Of a stretch of DNA of 64,000 nucleotides, positions 26,113 to 33,535 are shown one piece after another. A program made the position numbers and the translations under genes. Origin of the DNA: Methylorubrum thiocyanatum (GTDB taxonomy: Bacteria; Pseudomonadota; Alphaproteobacteria; Rhizobiales; Beijerinckiaceae); NCBI GenBank assembly GCA_014138645.1, contig JACJIB010000007.1, forward strand, positions 310,001 to 374,000, read 5' to 3'. Positions within the stretch are counted from its first letter, which is position 1, and each line of letters opens with the position of its first letter. The notes below the pieces were generated by a model. That model ran no database searches and was not told where the DNA came from. It saw only the letters and a program-made list of their open reading frames with translations.

Positions 26113-26361
26113 GGCTGACGCGCCCCGGGGACGGGCTGCCAAGGTTAGGCGAGCCCGTCCTTCCGACGTCTGCATGGTTTCGACCGCGCAAAGCGACGCG
26201 GTCGCGCACGATCCTGTTGCGCTCCCCTTTGCGAATCCGGGTCGCGCGCGCAGCGTTCCTGCATAGATCAAACCGCCGCCCTTGGCGTTAGCGCGCCCCC
26301 GAACCGGCTGGACGACCCGCGCAAGCGCCGCTCGCCGTCGAGCCTGAGCGCGCGGGTCGCG

Positions 26362-26550
26362 ATGGCGAACGTCATCGCCCCCATCGTCTCCCGGATGACG
26401 ACCGAGCAGGTCCGCGTGGCCCTCGGCGACAGCGTGGGCAACATCGGCCAGCTCCGCCGGGACCTCAGCGACATCAAGAGCCGCTGCCCGGACCGCCTGC
26501 GCCGGCTGGGCTTCGAGCGCCTGTTCTGGTTCTGCGATTGCCTCGGGTAG
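26362..26550 (+). CDS. Small protein ending at an internal-looking amber codon
   Basis: The 62-codon frame (VIAPIVSRMTTEQVRVALGD and QLRRDLSDIKSRCPDRL) has natural composition and ends ERLFWFCDCLG then TAG at 26548. In the same frame the codons continue as DPILAMQGLVLPKAGAVH and stop at TAA 26605-26607, which overlaps the ATG of the next gene (TAATG). The smooth continuation and the coupled spacing suggest that the original gene ran to 26607 and that the TAG is a mutation or recoding site. The stretch 26113-26361 has no gene that I can support, though the frame is open upstream of the ATG. Confidence 0.5.
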   Translation: MANVIAPIVSRMTTEQVRVALGDSVGNIGQLRRDLSDIKSRCPDRLRRLGFERLFWFCDCLG

Positions 26551-26606
26551 GACCCGATCCTCGCCATGCAGGGCCTCGTCCTCCCCAAGGCCGGGGCGGT
26601 GCACTA

Positions 26607-26819
26607 ATGGGCGCGCCCCGGGCTCCCCACCGCGACGCCGTGCTCGACGCCTGGTCGTCCCGGCCCGACGCGTCCGCCACCACCATCGACGCCGTTCTCG
26701 GCCTCTCGCGGAAGGCCGTCTACTGCGTCGTCGCCACCGCCCGCGCCGAGGGCGACCTTCGCGCCGTCGTCCGCGGCAAGGGCTACCATGCCTGCCAGCC
26801 TCCGCGGGGGGACGCCTGA
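26607..26819 (+). CDS. Small helix-turn-helix protein
   Basis: The 70-aa protein starts at an ATG overlapping the preceding stop (TAATG). The sequence RDAVLDAWSSRPDASATTID followed by AVLGLSRKAVYCVVATARAE has the spacing of a helix-turn-helix DNA-binding protein (second helix LSRKAVYCVVATAR). It is overlapped at its end by the next gene (TGATG). It probably regulates the mobile block, and it resembles the small HTH proteins at 39.4-42.0 kb in overall style. Confidence 0.55.
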   Translation: MGAPRAPHRDAVLDAWSSRPDASATTIDAVLGLSRKAVYCVVATARAEGDLRAVVRGKGYHACQPPRGDA

Positions 26820-27091
26820 TGGTCCCCGCGAGCCGCCTCTACTTCAGCCTGGTGAAGATCGGCGACGAAACCTGCCGGGCCGTCCCGGACGGGCACGAGC
26901 TGACGGCGACCGCGTCCGTGGCGCGGGTCTCCGGCGACCGGCTCCTGTTCTTCGTCCCGGTCGCGACCGAGACCGAGTTCTACGCCGGCTGGGAGCCCGA
27001 GGACTACCAGCGCGCCAACGCCCGCCTGCACCGCACCCTGAGGCACCGTCTGCGCGAGTTCCGGCTCCATGCCGAGCGGGACGCGGACTGA
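26819..27091 (+). CDS. Small unknown protein
   Basis: The 90-aa protein overlaps the preceding gene (TGATG) and the following one (TGATG). Beta-strand-rich beginning (RLYFSLVKIGDETCRAVP, RLLFFVPVATETEFYAGW), then a charged helix (RANARLHRTLRHRLREFR). There is no recognised domain. The order and overlaps place it in the same transcription unit as the primase genes. Confidence 0.55.
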   Translation: MVPASRLYFSLVKIGDETCRAVPDGHELTATASVARVSGDRLLFFVPVATETEFYAGWEPEDYQRANARLHRTLRHRLREFRLHAERDAD

Positions 27092-27408
27092 TGCGCCGGA
27101 AGCCCCTTGCCGCCCTGATCGGGCTCGCCGCGGTCGCCGGCGCCGTCGCCTCGGTCGCACGGCGGCCCATCCCGTCACCGCCAGCCCCAGGGCGCACAGC
27201 GCCAGCGTCGTCGCGAACGTCCTGTCCATGCCAAGGTCCTCCGCCGGGGATGATCGGGGATCCCGTGCCTAGCGCCAGGGCACGAGGGCCTCAGTCGCCC
27301 GAAGAGACGTCGCCCGCGCCGGAGGGGCACGGCCCGGCCATCGCCACCGTCACGTCGAGGCCGTCCTGGCGCGTGACGGACCAGACGCGTAGCTGGCGCT
27401 CTCCGTAG
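27091..27408 (+). CDS. Doubtful small protein with N-terminal hydrophobic helix
   Basis: The ATG overlaps the preceding stop (TGATG) and is followed by a signal-like helix (MRRKPLAALIGLAAVAGAVA). The rest is proline/serine-rich and runs 118 bp into the convergent gene at 27291, so only the N-terminal part is persuasive. A minus-strand frame starting at 27229 also opens with a signal-like helix (MDRTFATTLALCALGLAVTG), so which of the two is real is open. Confidence 0.3.
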   Translation: MRRKPLAALIGLAAVAGAVASVARRPIPSPPAPGRTAPASSRTSCPCQGPPPGMIGDPVPSARARGPQSPEETSPAPEGHGPAIATVTSRPSWRVTDQTRSWRSP

Positions 27409-27746
27409 CGGCCGCCGCCGCCCAGGGGCGTCCATGTCCCGCCGAGCCCGTCCCGGTCGCGCCACGCCTCCCCGGGGGCCTGGAGCTCGATGCGCTCGCG
27501 GCCTCGCGCGTCGACGGTCCCGCACGTCACGGTCGTCGTCCAGCGGTCCCGGCCCGCGGGGGAGGCGTAGACCCGAGCGAATCCCGCGCGGCCACCAGCG
27601 ACGGGCCCGCGCACGGACATGAGGAAGCGGTCGCCGGTCGAGGGGAAGGGCTTCTCCTTCGGCGGGATGGTCGCGGCGTAGGCCGTGGCGATGACGGGGA
27701 TGACGACCGTGCGGATGGCGACGTGGTCGAGGAGGGTCGTGATCAC
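27291..27746 (-). CDS. Unknown, probably membrane-anchored or exported protein
   Basis: The 151-aa protein starts at GTG 27746, overlapping the preceding stop (GTGA). An N-terminal hydrophobic stretch (VAIRTVVIPVIATAYAATIP) is followed by a soluble, beta-rich domain (RFLMSVRGPVAGGRAGFARV...WTTTVTCGTVDARGRERIEL). It reads like a small periplasmic or lipoprotein-like domain of unknown function, the last gene of a minus-strand run (31.7 to 27.3 kb). Confidence 0.55.
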   Translation of the reverse strand: MITTLLDHVAIRTVVIPVIATAYAATIPPKEKPFPSTGDRFLMSVRGPVAGGRAGFARVYASPAGRDRWTTTVTCGTVDARGRERIELQAPGEAWRDRDGLGGTWTPLGGGGRYGERQLRVWSVTRQDGLDVTVAMAGPCPSGAGDVSSGD

Positions 27747-28120
27747 TGGTGGGTCTCCGGGGAAGGGGTGGGGGCGAGGGCCCAGGCGGTGCCGTCCGGC
27801 TCGAACCAGACGGCGTCGGCGGAGGTGACGATCTCGTCCGTGTCGCGGCGCCGGAAGCCAGGCTCGGTCGGCCGGTAGCCGATGCGGATGGCGTCGGCCG
27901 GCCGGGCGCCGTCGGACAGGGTGCCGACGATGGTCGCGACGACCTCGCGACGCGCCGCCGCCTGGCAACGGAGGCGGCCGGCCTCGCTCGCGCGCATGAC
28001 GCACCCGGCGAGCGCCAGGGAGGGGCGACGGTCGACGACCAAACGGCCGCTGCGGATGGACCAGACGCGGCGCGCCCGGTTCCAGAATACGTGCACGGGT
28101 GACGGGTTCTCGGTGGTCAT
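27743..28120 (-). CDS. Unknown small protein
   Basis: The 125-aa protein begins TTENPSPVHVFWNRARRVW after its start methionine. The following residues (VWSIRSGRLVVDRRPSLALA...GRLRCQAAARREVVATIVGT) look like a compact beta/alpha domain. It is coupled to the next gene by a GTGA overlap. The family is not recognised; the longer frame upstream, to 28207, is arginine/proline-rich and looks non-coding. Confidence 0.55.
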   Translation of the reverse strand: MTTENPSPVHVFWNRARRVWSIRSGRLVVDRRPSLALAGCVMRASEAGRLRCQAAARREVVATIVGTLSDGARPADAIRIGYRPTEPGFRRRDTDEIVTSADAVWFEPDGTAWALAPTPSPETHQ

Positions 28121-28261
28121 GGCGGGCGTTCCGGGAGGGGCGGGACGGCGGCGCGGGGGGACGCGCCGGGGATGGAGGAGCCGGGCTGGCCGGGTCGGGG
28201 CGCGCACGAACGCGCGCCCGGGATCGGCCGTCCTATTCGGGCGGCCGCGGCGGAAGCGGCG

Positions 28262-28771
28262 CTACGCGGCATTGCGGTCGTCCGGCTCGTCGTCCTCGAA
28301 AGGGCCATCGGGGACCATGGCCAGGTACTCCTCCATGGCCTGGTCGTATTCGTCGCCCTGCTCCTTCATGTGCCACGCCGGGTTGGGCGTCGGCAGATGC
28401 AGCCGACGCAAGGGCTGGGGCGGGCACGGCGGCTGCTGAACGGGCTTCTGGCGCACCGCTTCGCGAACGGCAGGCCTGGTGGCCTCGTCATGGGCATGCA
28501 GCGGGGCCTTGCGGGATGCCTCGTACTCGGACTGCGCGATTTCGAGCGCGGCCTGGGCCGGCGGCATCTGCCCGCGGACGGCCAGCCGGATCGCGCGGAC
28601 GACGCGCTTAATGTGCGCGCCCGCCAGGAGCTCGCAGATCATGCCCGCCCGCGCGGCGGCGTCGATGCGATGAACGGCGTTGGCGGAGAGGGCGTAGACC
28701 GCCTGCAGTGCTTCGCAGTCTGCGGACGTGACAAGGGGCGCCCGCCGCCGCTTCTTGTTGGGTTCGGCCAT
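28262..28771 (-). CDS. Unknown mobile-element protein
   Basis: The 169-aa protein has a basic N-terminus (AEPNKKRRRAPLVTSADCEA), a helical middle (LQAVYALSANAVHRIDAAAR and IKRVVRAIRLAVRGQMPPAQ) and an acidic C-terminal tail (EDDEPDDRN). It lies in a minus-strand run with the AAA+ ATPase gene. No domain is recognised. Confidence 0.55.
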   Translation of the reverse strand: MAEPNKKRRRAPLVTSADCEALQAVYALSANAVHRIDAAARAGMICELLAGAHIKRVVRAIRLAVRGQMPPAQAALEIAQSEYEASRKAPLHAHDEATRPAVREAVRQKPVQQPPCPPQPLRRLHLPTPNPAWHMKEQGDEYDQAMEEYLAMVPDGPFEDDEPDDRNAA

Positions 28772-28797
28772 GGTTTTCTCCTTGGGTGGGAAGGTCG

Positions 28798-29034
28798 TCA
28801 GGCGGGGTCGCGGCGCGATCCCGAACGGGTGAGGGAGCGGGCGAGGCGGCCCGCGTCGGCGGCGGCCGCCTCGGCGTCGAGCTCGCCGGCGGCCACGCGG
28901 GCCGCCATGTCGGCGACGACGCGGACGCCGTCGGCGAGAAGGGCGTCGTCGCCGGCGCGGGAGAGCGCCGAGGCGAGCAGCACGCTGCTGACGCGGAGCT
29001 GGCCCGCGTGGCTGGGTGGCTGGAGGAGCGTCAC
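28798..29034 (-). CDS. Small helical protein downstream of AAA+ ATPase
   Basis: The 78-aa protein uses a GTG start at 29034, 11 bp after the ATPase stop. It is almost entirely alpha-helical with regular alanine/leucine spacing (LRVSSVLLASALSRAGDDAL, ADGVRVVADMAARVAAGELD). It could be a small partner of the ATPase, judging by position only. Confidence 0.5.
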   Translation of the reverse strand: MTLLQPPSHAGQLRVSSVLLASALSRAGDDALLADGVRVVADMAARVAAGELDAEAAAADAGRLARSLTRSGSRRDPA

Positions 29035-29045
29035 GGCGAACCGCC

Positions 29046-30650
29046 TCAGTGGCGGGGCATCGCCGCGGGGCCGCTCTCGCGGCTCCGGAGACAGATCTCG
29101 ACGAGGCGGCGCAGGCGGCGGATCGAGCCCCCCCGCCAGGCGTCGGCCAGGGCCGAGAGCTCGTCGCCGTCGAGGTCGCCGAAACGCTCGTCCTGCCCGG
29201 TATCCCGGCAGACCGCCCGGGCCAGCCGGGGCGCCAGGACGCCGAGGTGCTCCGGACCGGGCTCCGGGACCCGAACCAGACGCATGCGGTCGCGAAGGGT
29301 CGCGGGCAGCGTGTCGTCGTTCAGCGTGCAGACGTAGACGAGCCGGCTGACGTCGATGGGGTGAAGGAGGAACTGCGAGTGCCAGGCACGTGCGGTCGAA
29401 TCCTCCCAAACGCCATGCAACCCATCGTGGAGACGCCCCCCGTTGGAGTTGCGCGAACCCGAGGCCTTTTCCAATTCGTCAACCATAACGCCGGCCGACG
29501 TCGCCATGGCCTTCGCCAGGGCATCCTCGGGGATGCCCAGGTGGCCCGAGACCCACCTTGCGGGGGTGCCCAGGAAGGAGTTCTCACTCGCAGCGTCTGC
29601 GTTGTAGCGGACGAGGTGCAGGCCGCTGCTCGTGACGAGCTCCGCCGCAAGGGTCGACTTCCCGCAGCCGGTCGTGCCGACCAGCCCGAGGACGGCGCCG
29701 CCGAAGTGCTCCCGGTTGCCCTGGAGTTCGCGGAAGGCCTCGATGGCCTCCCCTGCCCAAGGGAACCCCTCCTGCCGCTCCCGCGCCCAGGCCGCCCAAT
29801 CCCGCGGGACCGGGACGTGGCGCAGGTGCGCCCCCAGGGCCGGCCCGAGGGCAGCCTTGATGTCCCGCCTGTGGTCGGGCTTGTGCCGCTCGATCATCTC
29901 CGCTGGGAAGATGACCGCGCCGGGTTCGACAGGCTCCGCGGCCTTGGCGAACGGCTCGGCCTTGGGACGCGGCCGCGGCGGGGGGCCCTGACGCCAGCGG
30001 ACGATGCCCTGGCAGTCCTCGTTCTCCTCCTCGACGTCGAGGGGCGCGGCCGCCGCGGCCGGCATGATCCCGGGCAGGTGCTCCAGCCCGAGCGCGAGGG
30101 CGTGGCTCATGGCGAGGCATAGCCCGCGCGGCGAGAGTTCGGAGGCCAGGAAGCAGGGGTGCAGCGGCGTCAGCAGGCTCAAGCCGTGCGCCACGTAGTG
30201 CATCGCGTCGCCCGGCGGCGACATCCGCGCGAGCTCGATGGCGCGGTCGTGCGCGTACTGGCGCGCCTGCCGCATGCCGAGCGCGAGAGCGTAGAAGGCG
30301 AGGCGCCCGAGGATTTCCGGCAGGCCGGGGCGGTCGAATCCGTCCTCGTCGGCGAGGACCTGCTCGCCGAGGTGGAGATGGTCGACGAGGCGCCGGCCAA
30401 GGAACGCCTTGGCCTCCGGCGTTTCACCGGCGGCCAAGCAGTCGGCGAACGTCCGCGCGACGCCGGCGAGGAACTCGTCGACGACGCGGTCCGTCGGCGT
30501 GTCGCCGGCAAAGTCGAGCTTCGGTCCGATGGCGCGCGCGTGGCGGACCCATGCGGCGCCGTCTTGGGCGATACTGTCGTTGATGAGGGATGCGGTGCAG
30601 GCGTAGAGCTCGCGCGTCGGCGCGAAAGCCGCCCTGGGGGGCTTCTTCAT
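29046..30650 (-). CDS. AAA+ ATPase, Lon-like without protease domain
   Basis: About 534 aa. The AAA+ core is in the C-terminal half: Walker A GLVGTTGCGKSTLAAELV, Walker B and box VMVDELEKASGS, and a sensor-like LVYVCTLNDDTLPATLRDRM followed by a small helical lid. The N-terminal half (residues 1-260) is helical, with no recognised domain, and the middle is proline-rich. The DELEKA after the Walker B is seen in Lon- and ClpX-like unfoldases, but no Lon protease domain (Ser-Lys dyad) follows. I chose ATG 30650 (MKKPPRAAF), preceded by GGAG, over the frame opening at 30767. It may be a replication or DNA-remodelling ATPase of the mobile block. Confidence 0.65.
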   Translation of the reverse strand: MKKPPRAAFAPTRELYACTASLINDSIAQDGAAWVRHARAIGPKLDFAGDTPTDRVVDEFLAGVARTFADCLAAGETPEAKAFLGRRLVDHLHLGEQVLADEDGFDRPGLPEILGRLAFYALALGMRQARQYAHDRAIELARMSPPGDAMHYVAHGLSLLTPLHPCFLASELSPRGLCLAMSHALALGLEHLPGIMPAAAAAPLDVEEENEDCQGIVRWRQGPPPRPRPKAEPFAKAAEPVEPGAVIFPAEMIERHKPDHRRDIKAALGPALGAHLRHVPVPRDWAAWARERQEGFPWAGEAIEAFRELQGNREHFGGAVLGLVGTTGCGKSTLAAELVTSSGLHLVRYNADAASENSFLGTPARWVSGHLGIPEDALAKAMATSAGVMVDELEKASGSRNSNGGRLHDGLHGVWEDSTARAWHSQFLLHPIDVSRLVYVCTLNDDTLPATLRDRMRLVRVPEPGPEHLGVLAPRLARAVCRDTGQDERFGDLDGDELSALADAWRGGSIRRLRRLVEICLRSRESGPAAMPRH

Positions 30651-30753
30651 TCCGGGACACTCCGATGGCCCCAGTGACGGCAAAATACCGAGCCGGGACG
30701 AGCACCCCTGATAACGCCTACCTGTTAACGGGACATTACCGCCTGAAGGATCG

Positions 30754-31278
30754 TCATCCGAATCCATCGCGGTTGCGCAAGCTCCTGGGCCTGCGGACGC
30801 TGCGCAGGATGTCGGCGGCTTTGCCCGCGGCGTCCTCCGCGCGGTCTAGGGCTACTCCTAGATCGCCATAGCCGTCGCCGTACCGGTCGGCGTAGGACGC
30901 GATGGCGACGAGGAGCCCGCCGATGCCGTCCGCGTCGGAGTGGGTGGCGGCTTGGCCGAGGGCCAGTAGGACCGCCGGGTGGAGCCCTTGGCGCTCGATG
31001 CGGTCGCGTTGCGTCGTGCGCTTGTTGAGCCCGAAGGCGGCCGGCAGCGCATGCGTCCAGCCGCCCGGCCAGACTTTCATCCCGGCGCGATCCACCGCGG
31101 CGACCAGGGCGTGGTTGACGACGTCGCGTTCGAGCGGGATCGGCTCGCCCTCGCCGACGAGGAACGGCTGACGCTCGGGGTCGTAGGCGAGTGCGAGGTG
31201 GCCGACGAGCCCGACGGCGGTCCATCCCTCGGGGCGGGGCCAGAGCTCCGGGTCCACGTACTGTAGTGTGATCTCCAT
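30754..31278 (-). CDS. Unknown protein starting MEIT, leader-repeat family
   Basis: The 174-aa protein starts at ATG 31278, inside a 29-bp leader identical to that of the next gene upstream (31654-31682). It begins MEITLQYVDPELWPRPEGWT and continues as an alpha/beta domain (VGLVGHLALAYDPERQPFLV, DVVNHALVAAVDRAGMKVWP). The family is not recognised. It is adjacent to the AAA+ ATPase gene on the same strand. Confidence 0.6.
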   Translation of the reverse strand: MEITLQYVDPELWPRPEGWTAVGLVGHLALAYDPERQPFLVGEGEPIPLERDVVNHALVAAVDRAGMKVWPGGWTHALPAAFGLNKRTTQRDRIERQGLHPAVLLALGQAATHSDADGIGGLLVAIASYADRYGDGYGDLGVALDRAEDAAGKAADILRSVRRPRSLRNRDGFG

Positions 31279-31296
31279 GGCGCCCGGGATAGCACG
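31268..31296. repeat. 29-bp leader repeat, copy 1
   Basis: The 29 bp here are identical to 31654-31682. The segment contains the start codon of the gene on the minus strand (read there as a leader, ATG, and codons for GluIle-Thr) and the upstream untranslated bases. Confidence 0.85.
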
Positions 31297-31310
31297 GCCA
31301 GGGTCTGGCG

Positions 31311-31664
31311 CTAGCGCTCCGTCGCGTGCGCGTCGCACCGGACGCCGGGCCCGGGGATGCGCGGCCGGCCGGGCGCGCCGCAGGCCTCGCACGTCTCCCG
31401 GCTGCGGTCGCGGGCGCTGTCGACGACGCGCCCGGCGACGGCGTAGGCCTCGTCCGTCCACGCCTCCCGGGGGCGCACGCCGAGCCGCAGGCCGGCCCCG
31501 TGGTCCCGCACGGCGGTGACGACGACGGGATGCCCGGCCAGCGCCGCCAGCGCCTCGTCGATGATGGGGCGCCACCCGGTGCCGGCCCAGACGCTCGCGT
31601 CGGGCGCGAGCAGGTCCGCTTGGCGAGCGGCGAGGTCCTCGGCGGGGATGCGGGTGATCTCCAT
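31311..31664 (-). CDS. Unknown protein starting MEIT with C-terminal zinc-binding motif
   Basis: The 117-aa protein starts at ATG 31664 inside the repeated leader. It begins MEITRIPAEDLAARQADLLA, continues as a helical and beta segment (WRPIIDEALAALAGHPVVVT), and ends with a candidate zinc site: CEACGAPGRP... then CDAHATER, that is CxxC followed by CxxH. The shared leader and MEIT start with the gene at 30754-31278 suggest that the two arose by a local duplication or share translational control. The bodies of the two proteins are not similar to my eye. Confidence 0.6.
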   Translation of the reverse strand: MEITRIPAEDLAARQADLLAPDASVWAGTGWRPIIDEALAALAGHPVVVTAVRDHGAGLRLGVRPREAWTDEAYAVAGRVVDSARDRSRETCEACGAPGRPRIPGPGVRCDAHATER

Positions 31665-31682
31665 GGCGCCCGGGATAGCACG
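31654..31682. repeat. 29-bp leader repeat, copy 2
   Basis: Identical to 31268-31296; see there. Both copies cover the start codon of a minus-strand gene. Confidence 0.85.
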
Positions 31683-31710
31683 CATGGCGTTGTCGAGGTG
31701 TGCCGGAGCG

Positions 31711-31730
31711 GGGTAGTTGGTCAGTTTGAA
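31711..31730 (+). repeat. Imperfect inverted repeat, left copy
   Basis: GGGTAGTTGGTCAGTTTGAA here has its inverted counterpart at 35351-35370 (19 of 20 bases match). The two lie at the edges of the low-GC module. They resemble the multiple terminal repeats of IS21-like elements, which is inference. Confidence 0.7.
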
Positions 31731-31785
31731 TTTTTGTCTCCCACGAGGCATGCGGTAGCATGGCGCGATTGATGCGGAGCTACCT

Positions 31786-32436
31786 ATGGGCATAATCCAC
31801 GCCAACAAACGGAGCATCAGCTTCCGATTGAACGATGCCCCACTTTCAAAACAAGGCAAGAAGCAGCGGCGGGAGGGCTTACTTAAATCAACCTCTGAAG
31901 AACTCAATAAAATACCATTTTTATTTTCGGACGATGTTGAGATTACTATCGAATTGTTTCTCCATGAACAAAATCGCTACGAAACCGACAGATCCGCTGA
32001 CATAGATAACGTAGTAAAGCCGTTACTGGATGTTATGACAGGCCCAAATGGCCTGATGATTGATGACAATCAGGTGCAAAGTATTCGTAATTTTTGGGTA
32101 GATACCGATGAGTCAGAGCATGCCATCGTCACAGTCAGCCCACTGCTGGAAGGCACAGTGCAAAAGGGCGGGCTTGTGTTCGTCAATATGTGGAAGCAGA
32201 TGTATTTTCCACTGAATGAAAAGCTGCCGCCAAAGGCGGTAAGTTTGTTCCTTGACGCTCTAAGCGGTCATATAAAGACAAGAAACTATCTTGAGCAAAA
32301 TGGAGCGGACTATAATACTCTAAGAAGAATGCTCCCTATTCAGCGCTTGTTTCACAAAACTCGGATTACGGCATTTAATGTGAAAAGCTTCGACGAAATG
32401 CGCAATCTTTTCCCAACGACTAAACCGGATGTCTAA
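31786..32436 (+). CDS. RusA-like Holliday-junction resolvase, low-GC
   Basis: The 216-aa protein contains RSADIDNVVKPLLDVMTG and LMIDDNQVQSIRNFWVD (about residues 68-108), matching the RusA catalytic pattern D-x-D-N-x-x-K-P and the later acidic residue. RusA is a phage-type endonuclease that cuts four-way DNA junctions. It is about 90 residues longer than E. coli RusA because of a C-terminal extension (IKTRNYLEQNGADYNTLRRM). The codon use and GC content are far lower than its neighbours', so it was acquired separately. GGAG six bases before the ATG supports the start. Its 3' end overlaps the transposase 3' end by 17 bp, so an insertion may have altered the last residues. Confidence 0.8.
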   Translation: MGIIHANKRSISFRLNDAPLSKQGKKQRREGLLKSTSEELNKIPFLFSDDVEITIELFLHEQNRYETDRSADIDNVVKPLLDVMTGPNGLMIDDNQVQSIRNFWVDTDESEHAIVTVSPLLEGTVQKGGLVFVNMWKQMYFPLNEKLPPKAVSLFLDALSGHIKTRNYLEQNGADYNTLRRMLPIQRLFHKTRITAFNVKSFDEMRNLFPTTKPDV

Positions 32437-33307
32437 CAGATTTCTTATAGGAGCCACGCTTCGCTGGCCCCGCATCTCTTGCCTCGACCAGCGCCACAAT
32501 ATCGCTGATTTCCCAAAGCCGGTCGGTGATGCCCGCCGCCATCGCAGGGCTTACCCGCAGCTTCGCGTGGACTCGGACAAAGTTGTAATACATGAAGTGC
32601 AGCGCCACGGCGTAGGCGTGGTTCTCCACCTTCTTAGAAAATGCGTTCGTGAGCCGGGTGAAGCGGCGCATGTGCATCCGCATCGTGAGGTTCTGGCGCT
32701 CCACGTAGGACGTGGAGACGTGCTCAGGATCGGGCTGGCCTTCGATCTGACGCTTGATGGCGCCCGTGCAGATCGGCGGGCTGTAGCGGCCCTGTTTGGC
32801 CTCAGGAGCCGTGCCATAGGTCTTCTGTAGGACGGCGAAATCGATGTCCGCGCCGAACGCGCCCTCAACGGCTTCGAGGTACGGCTTGTGCCCATCGGAC
32901 GTGAGCTGCACCCGGCCTTTCAGCCGATCCGCCACGTCGAGCATGAACGCGTTAGCGTACTCGGCGTCCCGGCCGCCGACGAGGTAGGCCAGCACGAGCT
33001 TGGTGTCGGCATCAATGGCCGTCCACGTCCACACGTCGCCAGCATCGTCCGGCGACGCCTTGGCGGTCGCTACGTTCTTCTGCTTGCAGTGGGTGAAGGC
33101 CCAAATCTCATCGACCTGCACCCGCTTCGCTTGAACGCCCCGAACGTGCTCGTCGTGGTAGGCGGCGCACGCTTTGCCAGCGTCCACGAGCAGCTTCGCA
33201 ATCGTGTTCTTGCTGATGTCCGTCGTCCGCACCACCGCGCGGATCGACATGCCCTCACAGAGGAGGTGCAGGACGCGCGCACGGTCGGCCGAGGAGAGCT
33301 TGTTCAT
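32420..33307 (-). CDS. IS1-family transposase
   Basis: The 295-aa protein has an N-terminal helix-turn-helix/zinc region (RARVLHLLCEGMSIRAVVRT, DISKNTIAKLL) and a DDE-type core: QVDEIWAFTHCKQKN, WTWTAIDADTKLVLAYLVGG, QLTSDGHKPYLEAVEGAF, later SYVERQNLTMRMHMRRFTR. The (V)DEIW, DADTK and ERQNLTMR motifs are those of the long single-frame IS1-group transposases found in alphaproteobacteria. The frame is intact, so the copy may be active. The stop codon lies within the end of the RusA gene. Confidence 0.85.
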   Translation of the reverse strand: MNKLSSADRARVLHLLCEGMSIRAVVRTTDISKNTIAKLLVDAGKACAAYHDEHVRGVQAKRVQVDEIWAFTHCKQKNVATAKASPDDAGDVWTWTAIDADTKLVLAYLVGGRDAEYANAFMLDVADRLKGRVQLTSDGHKPYLEAVEGAFGADIDFAVLQKTYGTAPEAKQGRYSPPICTGAIKRQIEGQPDPEHVSTSYVERQNLTMRMHMRRFTRLTNAFSKKVENHAYAVALHFMYYNFVRVHAKLRVSPAMAAGITDRLWEISDIVALVEARDAGPAKRGSYKKSVRHPV

Positions 33308-33345
33308 GGCCCTCCTTCAATATGACCCTTATGCTTGTCTGTCAA
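32430..33345 (-). mobile_element. IS1-family insertion sequence (ends approximate)
   Basis: The element carries the single intact transposase at 32420-33307. Candidate terminal inverted repeats are weak: TAACAGATTTCTTATAGG near 32434 against TGACAGACAAGCATAAGG (read on the minus strand) near 33345-33328. I could not identify a clear target-site duplication, so both boundaries are approximate. It separates the RusA gene from the four-gene operon at 33.3-35.3 kb. Confidence 0.6.
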
Positions 33346-33533
33346 GCAGAATGGGTCAATTTCCTTACCGCGCTTCGCAGCTCGTTGCGATGACGATCCA
33401 TGACGCTTTTTGTTGCAAGCTCAGCGTCAAGCGACGCAGAGACGGACGGCTTGTCAAGAAATGTCTGCAGATCACGCGGAATTTCCACAGCATTCTCATC
33501 CTTAGTGCCCGTTTTGAGAAGCTTTGCCGTCAT
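33342..33533 (-). CDS. Small fourth protein of the Ntn-hydrolase operon, possibly truncated
   Basis: The 63-aa protein starts two bases after the stop of the Ntn-hydrolase gene, with GGAG overlapping the end of that gene, so it is translationally coupled. It is helical and charged (NAVEIPRDLQTFLDKPSVSA, DAELATKSVMDRHRNELRSA). It ends RKLTHSA exactly at the boundary of the IS1-family element, so the original C-terminus may have been replaced by the insertion. The family is not recognised. Confidence 0.5.
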   Translation of the reverse strand: MTAKLLKTGTKDENAVEIPRDLQTFLDKPSVSASLDAELATKSVMDRHRNELRSAVRKLTHSA

Positions 33534-33535
33534 TA

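Noticed and set aside
25561..26604. 347-residue minus-strand frame
   Set aside because: It is opposite coupled plus-strand genes and has no natural protein composition or ribosome-binding site.
29046..30650. Lon protease
   Set aside because: AAA+ motifs are present, but no C-terminal protease domain with Ser-Lys dyad follows.
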